Shown one piece after another: positions 1-5,345 of a stretch of 14,290 nucleotides of DNA. Origin of the DNA: an uncultured Bacteroidales bacterium (lineage in GTDB: Bacteria > Bacteroidota > Bacteroidia > Bacteroidales > Paludibacteraceae); assembly GCA_900321775.1 (NCBI GenBank), contig ONXE01000025.1, positions 1 through 14,290 of the forward strand. Direction: 5' to 3'. Within the stretch, counting starts at the first letter, position 1. Each line of letters begins with the position of its first letter. The notes beneath the pieces are model-generated. The model did not search any database and was not told the DNA's origin. It worked only from the letters and a program-made list of their open reading frames with translations. Made by a program: the position numbers and the translations under genes.

Positions 1-78
1 GGGGTGTTCAGGGTGGTTGAAAGTTGCGTATGTAGCCCAAGTTGCTTAAAATTGTGGGAGGATAGTAAGGTATAGGGT

Positions 79-123
79 CATAAAATATATATATAATATA
101 ATATATTATATATATATTTTATG
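79..123. repeat. Perfect 45-bp AT palindrome
   Basis: Base by base, 79 pairs with 123, 80 with 122, and so on to 100 with 102, around the single central A at 101. This gives 22-base arms without a mismatch. Apart from the outermost C/G pair the element is entirely A and T. No run of T follows the right arm beyond the arm itself, so it is not a standard intrinsic terminator. It could extrude as a cruciform, act as a weak bidirectional terminator, or bind a protein; the sequence alone does not decide. Confidence 0.9.
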
Positions 124-204
124 GCTGAATAGGGTGACAAAAAAATGCGCAACTTGCGCTATTTGCACAACTACGCAGTTGTAGTGTGGTGAGGGAGGAG
201 GAAA

Positions 205-223
205 TGCTCAAATAGTGCTCAAA
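205..223 (+). repeat. Direct octamer pair TGCTCAAA, 11-bp period
   Basis: TGCTCAAA occurs at 205-212 and again at 216-223, so the copies start 11 bp apart, about one helical turn. They lie 22 bases upstream of the -33 element of the dehydrogenase promoter. The placement fits an activator site read on one face of the helix, but no regulator can be named. Confidence 0.4.
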
Positions 224-245
224 ATGCAGAAAAACGGCGTGAAAA

Positions 246-277
246 TTTGCACATGTCAAAAAAAAGCAGTAACTTTG
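246..277 (+). promoter_or_regulatory. Bacteroidota-type promoter of ADH-ALDH gene
   Basis: A -33 TTTG (246-249) is followed after exactly 20 bases by the -7 box TAACTTTG (270-277), the TAnnTTTG consensus used by the Bacteroidota primary sigma factor. Transcription should begin near 283, leaving a leader of roughly 28 bases before the ATG at 311. A perfect 12-bp palindrome, TTTGCATGCAAA (274-285), covers the end of the -7 box and the expected start site and could be an operator. Confidence 0.8.
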
Positions 278-310
278 CATGCAAATTAATGCTGATAAAT
301 GGAATGAACT

Positions 311-2914
311 ATGGATACATATCTTTTTAGAAAACAAATTCACCGGTTGCCGGGGAAAGTGATACGCGCCATCCCGCTGCCGGAACCGGAAGTGACTGCC
401 GGTAACGGTGCGCGTTGTGAAATAGGCGCGATGTGCCAAAAAGCGGGGTACAAACAAGTGCTGCTTGTAACCGACGAGACTCTGCATCGTTTGGGGTATG
501 ATGAGGCCGTCATGGACTCGTTAAAGACCGCAGGCGTGCCTTATACTCTCTTTTGCGATATTCACTCGGAACCCACGATAGCAATTATCGAAGCAGGTCG
601 TAAACAGGCCCTGGAAACGAAGGCTGAAGCCATTATTGCATTAGGCGGCGGTAGCGTGATGGACAGTTGTAAGATGATTGCAGCCGGGTGCAAAATGCCG
701 CATGTGCCGGCAAAAGCGCTGCTGCTGAAGTTCTTACCCGTTCCGGGAGAAACACTTCCATTAATCATGGTTCCTTCCACGGCAGGAACAGGTGCCGAAC
801 TGACCGTAGGTGCCGTAGTGACCAACGAGCACGGCGTGAAAAGTTCGACGGTACTGATTGGCTTAAACGTGGTACACGTGGTGCATGACAGCGAACTGAC
901 GGTCCATGCGCCGAAGGCCGTGACCGCCGCGTGTGGTATTGATGCCCTGAGCCATTGTATCGAAGGTGCCGTGAGCGATACTGACGTTGATGATGAGGAT
1001 ATGAAGATGTCGATGAGCGGGGTGAAGTTGATTCTGGAGAACCTGCCAATCGTTCTTCAGGACCCCGGAAATCAAGCGGCACGACTGAATATGGCACGAG
1101 CTGCAATGTACGGAGGTAACGCTATCAACACGCAATTGGCAGGCTATGTACACGCCTTTGCACATAGCATCGGTGCTACATACCATCTCTCGCACGGCCA
1201 AGCCATCTCGCTGATGTTGCTGCCGGTGTTGGAGTTCCAACAGGACGCGTGTCAGGCGCAGTACAAGCTCATGGCCGAATATTGTGGCGTACCGGATTTT
1301 TTACAAGCGATACGTGAACTGATGGCGAAATGCGAAATGGATAAAATCGAATCGCCCGTTCGCAGTTGTGACCACGAACGACTGATTCCGATGATTGCTG
1401 CCGATTCAATCAATTATTCTGCGCCTGTCACCCTGACAAATGACGAGATTAGGCAAGTGCTTAATGCCGTTACACGTAACCAATCTGCTGCCGGTGAGCA
1501 GTATTCCGTAGAGTCAATCAGTGCTATTGTGGCGGCACAGCGAAGGTTTTTTATGACAGGTGAAACGCTGCCCGTCAAATGGCGTATCAAGCAACTCAAG
1601 CGTCTTAAAGAAGCGGTTTTGGCACACCAGGACGAACTGATTGCTGCCCTGCGCGAAGACTTGGGAAGGAGCGAAGTGGAGGCTTACCTGTGCGATATTG
1701 GACCCATTATCACTGAGGTGAATGAGATGATTAGCGGCTTGCGACGCTGGGCGCGACCGGAAAGGCATTTTAGTGGATTGATGTGTTGGCCGAGCGTGGT
1801 CACAAAAGTGTATAAGATGCCCTACGGTGTGTCGCTGGTGATTAGTCCGTTTAATTTCCCCGTTCTGCTGACAATCGGGGTCGTGGCTGCTGCTATGTGC
1901 GGAGGAAACACCGTCGTTGTCAAGTCCAGCTCGAAATCGGCTGCAAGTACTGCGGCACTCAAGAAATTCTTCGCACATGTGTTCCCGCCGGAGTATGTCA
2001 CTCTCATCGACGGAGGACACGACGTGGCGGACATGTGCTTGGCGCAACGCTTCGACAAGATTTTCTACACCGGAAGCCCTTCTGTTGGCAAACATGTGCT
2101 GGCAGAAGCCGCAAAGAACCTGACGCCGGTAGCCCTGGAGTTGGGCGGCGAAACCGGCAACTGGTGCGTCGTACGAAAAGATGCCGACCTCACAGATGCT
2201 GCGCGTAAGATTGCTTTCTTCAAACTGCTTAATGCCGGTCAGATATGCATCAATATCAACCAAATAGCAGTCGCTGAAGAGGTCGCCGAAGAGTTTGTAA
2301 AGGAACTGAAGGCTGCTTTTATTGTCCAAATCGGCGAGCATGCGGAAACCAATCCTGAATACCCGAAACTGATTACTGATGCAGCATTTGACAAGTGCGC
2401 GAAGTTGGCCGATGAGTATAGAGACCGCATTGTTTTTGGAGGAGTGGGCAACCCACAAACGCGTCAATATGCACCGACGATAATCTATCCTGTGGAAATC
2501 AACGAACATATTGTGCAGCATGAACTTTTCTGTCCGCTGCTGCCTATTGTGCCTTTCAAAGATGCGGAAGTGGACGAACTCATGGACGTGATAGCGGAGC
2601 GCGAACACCCCTTGGCAATGTATCTGTTTACGCAGAACATGAAGTGGGCCAATCGAGTAATGCAAACCCAACAGTTCGGCGGAGGTTGTATCAACGAAGT
2701 ATGTGTCCATATGATGGTGAAAGGTGTTCCGTTCAATGGAACCGGGCATTCCGGTATGGGCGCTTATCACGGCGAATGGGGATTCCGTGAATTCACACAC
2801 CCACAGACCGTTCTCAAAGGAAGCACGCATTTCAACTTGTCTTTGCGTGAACATCCATATACCGGCTCAATCGGCGAGACGAAGCGGAAAATCCTGCGCC
2901 TCTTTGAACGATAA
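311..2914 (+). CDS. Fused iron alcohol dehydrogenase - aldehyde dehydrogenase
   Basis: 867 residues, cytosolic, no signal peptide. Residues about 1-385 are a group III (iron-containing) alcohol dehydrogenase resembling lactaldehyde reductase FucO. They show the NAD(P) loop GGGSVMD (112-118), the PSTAGTGAE motif, and all expected metal ligands: D211, H215, H281 and H295, with H285 also conserved. After a linker near 385-405 comes an aldehyde dehydrogenase closest to class 3 (non-CoA). It has the oxyanion Asn in PFNFP (N515), general base E610 in LELGG, nucleophile C646 in NAGQIC, and E738 of the ELF..L motif. Both halves therefore look catalytically complete. AdhE has the opposite domain order and a CoA-acylating aldehyde half. 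An oddity is that the usual Lys after LELGG is Glu (E614), with two extra residues before the Cys region. The ATG at 311 follows the promoter closely. The gene is monocistronic, with a terminator behind it. The substrate is unknown; small hydroxy-aldehydes or alkyl aldehydes are guesses. Confidence 0.88.
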   Translation: MDTYLFRKQIHRLPGKVIRAIPLPEPEVTAGNGARCEIGAMCQKAGYKQVLLVTDETLHRLGYDEAVMDSLKTAGVPYTLFCDIHSEPTIAIIEAGRKQALETKAEAIIALGGGSVMDSCKMIAAGCKMPHVPAKALLLKFLPVPGETLPLIMVPSTAGTGAELTVGAVVTNEHGVKSSTVLIGLNVVHVVHDSELTVHAPKAVTAACGIDALSHCIEGAVSDTDVDDEDMKMSMSGVKLILENLPIVLQDPGNQAARLNMARAAMYGGNAINTQLAGYVHAFAHSIGATYHLSHGQAISLMLLPVLEFQQDACQAQYKLMAEYCGVPDFLQAIRELMAKCEMDKIESPVRSCDHERLIPMIAADSINYSAPVTLTNDEIRQVLNAVTRNQSAAGEQYSVESISAIVAAQRRFFMTGETLPVKWRIKQLKRLKEAVLAHQDELIAALREDLGRSEVEAYLCDIGPIITEVNEMISGLRRWARPERHFSGLMCWPSVVTKVYKMPYGVSLVISPFNFPVLLTIGVVAAAMCGGNTVVVKSSSKSAASTAALKKFFAHVFPPEYVTLIDGGHDVADMCLAQRFDKIFYTGSPSVGKHVLAEAAKNLTPVALELGGETGNWCVVRKDADLTDAARKIAFFKLLNAGQICININQIAVAEEVAEEFVKELKAAFIVQIGEHAETNPEYPKLITDAAFDKCAKLADEYRDRIVFGGVGNPQTRQYAPTIIYPVEINEHIVQHELFCPLLPIVPFKDAEVDELMDVIAEREHPLAMYLFTQNMKWANRVMQTQQFGGGCINEVCVHMMVKGVPFNGTGHSGMGAYHGEWGFREFTHPQTVLKGSTHFNLSLREHPYTGSIGETKRKILRLFER

Positions 2915-2936
2915 ACTACCGGACATAAAGCATTCA

Positions 2937-2963
2937 GGGTGGGAGGGAACTCCCGCCCTTTTT
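2937..2963 (+). terminator. Intrinsic terminator after ADH-ALDH gene
   Basis: A 9-bp stem (2937-2945 with 2950-2958, one G-T wobble) closes a GGAA tetraloop of the GNRA type and is followed directly by five T. It begins 22 bases after the TAA stop. This is a strong rho-independent terminator and separates the dehydrogenase gene from the pheS unit. Confidence 0.88.
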
Positions 2964-3037
2964 GGCATAGCAAGCGCAACAAATGTTACAGGATAACGCA
3001 TAAATGTGTCAGAAACCTCACTTTTTCACGATTTTCC

Positions 3038-3068
3038 TTGCATATTTCAAAAAATAGTTGTAACTTTG
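3038..3068 (+). promoter_or_regulatory. Promoter P1 upstream of pheS
   Basis: A -33 TTG (3038-3040) and a -7 TAACTTTG (3061-3068) are separated by 20 bases, the same spacing as in the other two clear promoters of the window. The initially transcribed bases form a small dyad, TTTGC-ACCC-GCAAA (3065-3078). The palindrome AACGTT occurs twice just after it (3077-3082 and 3085-3090). This is the probable main promoter of the pheS-to-transporter operon. Confidence 0.75.
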
Positions 3069-3100
3069 CACCCGCAAACGTTACAACGTTAATCTGGGGC

Positions 3101-3135
3101 CCCCAACGCAAACCAACAGAGTGTTTGTGGTGGGG
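3101..3135 (+). promoter_or_regulatory. Leader hairpin 1 upstream of pheS
   Basis: Bases 3101-3105 (CCCCA) pair with 3131-3135 (TGGGG). After one A-G mismatch, 3107-3113 pair with 3123-3129, including one G-T wobble, closing a 9-base loop. That makes 12 pairs in all. It lies about 30 bases inside the transcript expected from P1. No T run follows, so it is not a terminator. It may be a control or stability element of the pheS leader. Confidence 0.5.
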
Positions 3136-3160
3136 AGAGCGGAGCCCCCGAGCACTTTAA

Positions 3161-3186
3161 CAAACCCAAAGTTTACGGCGGGTTTG
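3161..3186 (+). promoter_or_regulatory. Leader hairpin 2 upstream of pheS
   Basis: CAAACCC (3161-3167) pairs with GGGTTTG (3180-3186) around a 12-base loop. Because hairpin 1 also contains CAAAC and GTTTG arms, the two hairpins could exchange partners and form alternative structures, as in attenuators. No T tract follows and no sensor domain is recognisable, so the regulatory role is conjecture. Confidence 0.35.
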
Positions 3187-3252
3187 GTCTGTGTGTGAGG
3201 GAGGTGCACAGCGTAGCAGATCGTCTGAAACGCAGTGTAAGAAAGAACGCGC

Positions 3253-3271
3253 GTAACTTTGCACCCGCAAA
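3253..3271 (+). promoter_or_regulatory. Possible second pheS promoter (duplicated -7 region)
   Basis: The 19 bases GTAACTTTGCACCCGCAAA match 3060-3078 exactly, including the TAACTTTG -7 box (3254-3261). No TTG is present at the right distance upstream (expected near 3231-3233), so it is either a weak promoter or a decayed duplicate. A start near 3267 would give a leader of about 70 bases before pheS. Confidence 0.45.
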
Positions 3272-3337
3272 GGTGTGCGTGGCCGGAAAAGGGCTGCGGG
3301 TGGCTTTGCCTAACAACGAATAAAACAAACAAAAACA

Positions 3338-4375
3338 ATGATAAAAGAACGTATTCAAGAGTTGATGACGCAGGTGCAGCAGATGCAGGCTCAGAGCGCC
3401 GAGCAGATGGAAGCGCTGCGCATCAAGTACCTCAGCAAGAAAGGCGAAATCACGGAGTTGTTCAACCAGTTCCGCGAGGTGCCGAAAGAGGAGAAAAAAG
3501 AGTTGGGCATGCAGCTGAACGCACTTCGTCAGATGGCGGAGAGTCGCCTTCAGGAGATGCGCGAGGCCTTCGAGGCCCAACGTGCTGCAGAGGACAAGCC
3601 GGACTTGACCCGCACGCCGGAGCCTATAGCCCTCGGCACGCGTCACCCGCTGTCACTGACCAAAGAAGAGATTGTGGACATCTTCAGCCGTCTGGGGTTC
3701 ACCGTGGCCGAAGGACCCGAAGTGGAGGACGACAAGCACGTGTTCGGCATGTTGAACTTCGCGCCCGAACATCCCGCGCGTGACATGCAGGATACCTTCT
3801 TTGTAGAGAAAGAAGAAGGCGTACAGAAACCTACGGACATCCTCCTTCGCACGCACACCTCCTCTGTCCAGACTCGCGTGATGACCAGCCAGAAACCGCC
3901 TATCCGCGTACTCTGCCCGGGACGAGTGTACCGCAATGAAGCCATCTCCGCCCGTGCACACTGCTTCTTCCACCAGGTGGAGGGACTCTATATCGACAAG
4001 AACGTCAGTTTCGCCGACCTCCGTCAGGCGCTGATGTACTTCGCCAAAGAGATGTTCGGACCGGACACCAAGATCCGTCTTCGCCCCAGCTATTTCCCCT
4101 TCACCGAGCCCTCGGCCGAGATGGATATCTCGTGCAATATATGCGGCGGCACGGGTTGCGGCTTCTGCAAGCAGACCGGATGGGTTGAGATACTGGGCTG
4201 CGGTATGGTGGACCCCAACGTGCTGGAAAGCTGCGGAATCGACTCGAAAGAGTACTCTGGCTACGCGTTCGGTATGGGCGTGGAACGTATCACCAACCTG
4301 AAATACCGCGTGAAGGACCTGCGCCTGTTCTCCGAGAACGACGTGCGTTTCCTCCAGCAATTTGAGTCGTGCTGA
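3338..4375 (+). CDS. pheS: Phenylalanine-tRNA ligase alpha subunit
   Basis: 345 residues, close to the family length (about 330-345). It charges tRNA-Phe as part of the cytosolic alpha2-beta2 enzyme and holds the class II catalytic core. Residues about 1-85 are the charged coiled coil that grips tRNA. The core includes GPEVE...HPARD (126-149), motif 2 (RVYRNEAISARAH, 196-208, then FFHQVEGL) and motif 3 (GYAFGMGVERI, 308-318). The Ala of FAFG-type pockets is kept (A310), so phenylalanine-pocket specificity should be normal. Four cysteines (C266, C269, C274, C277) form a CxxC-x4-CxxC cluster that may bind zinc. The ATG at 3338 follows an A-rich spacer typical of Bacteroidota. The beta-subunit gene pheT is not adjacent: pheS is followed by small envelope genes, unlike the pheST operon of E. 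coli. Confidence 0.97.
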   Translation: MIKERIQELMTQVQQMQAQSAEQMEALRIKYLSKKGEITELFNQFREVPKEEKKELGMQLNALRQMAESRLQEMREAFEAQRAAEDKPDLTRTPEPIALGTRHPLSLTKEEIVDIFSRLGFTVAEGPEVEDDKHVFGMLNFAPEHPARDMQDTFFVEKEEGVQKPTDILLRTHTSSVQTRVMTSQKPPIRVLCPGRVYRNEAISARAHCFFHQVEGLYIDKNVSFADLRQALMYFAKEMFGPDTKIRLRPSYFPFTEPSAEMDISCNICGGTGCGFCKQTGWVEILGCGMVDPNVLESCGIDSKEYSGYAFGMGVERITNLKYRVKDLRLFSENDVRFLQQFESC

Positions 4376-4398
4376 TTAGCGTTTAGTGGTTAGAGTAT

Positions 4399-4608
4399 AT
4401 GAAGAGTGTGCTGATTGTGACAGGACTGTTGATTGCGGCGTTTGTGCTGCTGTCCGTTCGGGTTATCCTGAAGAAGAACGGACGCTTCCAATCGATGCAT
4501 ATCTCCGATTCAAAAGCCATGCGCGAACGCGGAATAGGCTGCGTGCAGTCCCAGGACCGGCAAGCACGACGCGAGAAACCCGCCAAATTAGACGTGAAGA
4601 ATTTGTAA
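4399..4608 (+). CDS. Small membrane-anchored protein, 69 aa
   Basis: One hydrophobic helix (residues about 4-23) is followed by a basic patch (RVILKKNGR) and a polar tail. The tail contains GIGCVQSQDRQAR (45-57) with a single Cys (C48). From memory, small Bacteroidota proteins with one N-terminal helix and a similar tail (…RG..C..SQDRQA…) exist and are annotated only as hypothetical or 'membrane or secreted'; I know of no function. The tail probably faces the cytosol or periplasm near the inner membrane. It lies 23 bases after pheS and 28 before the OmpH-like gene, so it should be co-transcribed with both. The short length, the conserved-looking tail and the operon spacing support a real gene, although an overlapping frame (4386-4631) is also open. 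Confidence 0.72.
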   Translation: MKSVLIVTGLLIAAFVLLSVRVILKKNGRFQSMHISDSKAMRERGIGCVQSQDRQARREKPAKLDVKNL

Positions 4609-4636
4609 AACATATGAAACTAAAACTTTAAAGTAT

Positions 4637-5260
4637 ATGAACAAAGTATCGATTATTATTGAATCAATTCTGGCCGTAGCAGTAGTTGTACTGTTCGTCC
4701 TCGTTTTTATGTTTAAGCCCGCCTCCAAGACTCCTGCCGTAGCAGCAGCTGCCGACGGCTCGGGTATGTCGTTTGCTTACATCAACCTCGACTCGGTGAC
4801 TGCACACTATCAGTTCGCCATCGACGCCAGCAACAAACTGCAGACCCAATACGAGGATGCCCAGGTGGAGATCCGCAAAAAGGAGAACGCCTTCGGAGTG
4901 AAACTGCAGAACCAGCAGAAAGAGGCGCAGGACTTCCAGGACAAAGTTAATGCCAACGCTTTCCTGAGCCGTGAGCGCGCCGAGAGCGAGATGAACCGCA
5001 TTCAGGCCAACGGCGAGAAACTGCAGAAAGAGTATGAGGCTCTCCAGCAGCTTGCTGCACAGAAAGGTGCTGATTTTGAGCAGGCTATGCAGGACCTGAA
5101 CCTCCAGTTGCGTGACTCGCTGGATCAGTACGTTAAGGAGTACAACAAAGAGGCCGGCTTCGATGTAATCTTCATCGGTGCTACTATCCTGACTGCGCAA
5201 GAAGGCCACGACATCACCAATCAGGTGGTTGATGGACTCAACGCGCGCTACGTGCCTTAA
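4637..5260 (+). CDS. OmpH/Skp-like periplasmic chaperone
   Basis: 207 residues. It begins with a membrane helix (about 5-26) without an obvious cleavage site, so it may stay anchored with the rest in the periplasm. After a short Ala-rich linker comes the OmpH start motif FAYINLDSVTAHY (46-58), then a long charged and Gln-rich coiled coil (about 60-165). The end is a compact segment, FDVIFIGATILTAQEGHDITNQ, shared by Skp/OmpH proteins as a beta-strand body. Skp holds unfolded outer-membrane barrels in its tentacles on the way to the BAM complex. That role fits the neighbouring Wzi-like barrel gene. It differs from E. coli Skp (161 residues) in having a probable uncleaved anchor. The stop codon is the first unit of a small tandem repeat (5258-5278). 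Confidence 0.85.
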   Translation: MNKVSIIIESILAVAVVVLFVLVFMFKPASKTPAVAAAADGSGMSFAYINLDSVTAHYQFAIDASNKLQTQYEDAQVEIRKKENAFGVKLQNQQKEAQDFQDKVNANAFLSRERAESEMNRIQANGEKLQKEYEALQQLAAQKGADFEQAMQDLNLQLRDSLDQYVKEYNKEAGFDVIFIGATILTAQEGHDITNQVVDGLNARYVP

Positions 5261-5278
5261 ATTGTAAATCGTAAATTG
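5258..5278 (+). repeat. Three tandem heptamers TAAATTG/TAAATCG
   Basis: The units TAAATTG (5258-5264), TAAATCG (5265-5271) and TAAATTG (5272-5278) follow each other without gaps. The first T-A-A is the stop codon of the OmpH-like gene. The next bases (CCAATCGTCAATA) look like a decayed continuation. I associate such heptamer runs with intergenic spacers of Bacteroidales from memory only. The repeat falls where the start of the next gene is expected and may have disturbed it. Confidence 0.6.
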
Positions 5279-5345
5279 TCCAATCGTCAATATCATTACG
5301 CCGCGGATTTTTTACAAGCCGTATTGGAACTATGTTATCGAGGAT

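Larger units (their letters stand above)
1..310. other. Intergenic region with palindrome and promoter
   Basis: I see no convincing gene in this stretch. Frame 1 is open only to about base 75 and gives a peptide I do not recognise. What it holds is a long AT palindrome (79-123), a short perfect dyad with 6-base arms (147-159), a hairpin with arms ACAACT/AGTTGT (167-182), a pair of direct octamers (205-223) and the promoter of the downstream dehydrogenase fusion (246-277). The heptamer AAGTTGC occurs at 21-27 and 39-45, and inverted at 149-155; this may be chance. Confidence 0.7.
2964..3337 (+). other. Upstream region / leader of pheS
   Basis: No protein gene is visible: there is no ATG between 3079 and the pheS start. 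The stretch holds one complete promoter (3038-3068), a second copy of its -7/start region (3253-3271) and two stable hairpins between them (3101-3135 and 3161-3186). A transcript from the first promoter would carry a leader of about 265 bases; one from the second about 70. Confidence 0.6.

Noticed and set aside
1514..2854. Long open frame (446 codons) on the minus strand across the ALDH half
   Set aside because: It is antisense to a gene with clear catalytic motifs, its translation shows no recognisable domain, and it lacks a promoter. Codon bias of the plus strand explains it.
3121..3198. GTG-started 25-codon frame in the pheS leader as a possible attenuator peptide
   Set aside because: Only two Phe codons, not clustered, no ATG, and no terminator hairpin with T run follows. 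It does not resemble a phenylalanine leader peptide.
3225..3261. A full second promoter for pheS with CTG as -33
   Set aside because: The only near match lies 26 bases from the -7 box, too far. I keep only the duplicated -7 region as a weak candidate.
3259..3783. Plus-strand open frame overlapping the start of pheS
   Set aside because: Out of frame with pheS, low-complexity Arg-rich translation, no family resemblance; a shadow frame.
4614..4631. Five-codon mini frame MKLKL before the OmpH-like gene
   Set aside because: Too short to judge. It is probably part of the A-rich spacer before the real start.
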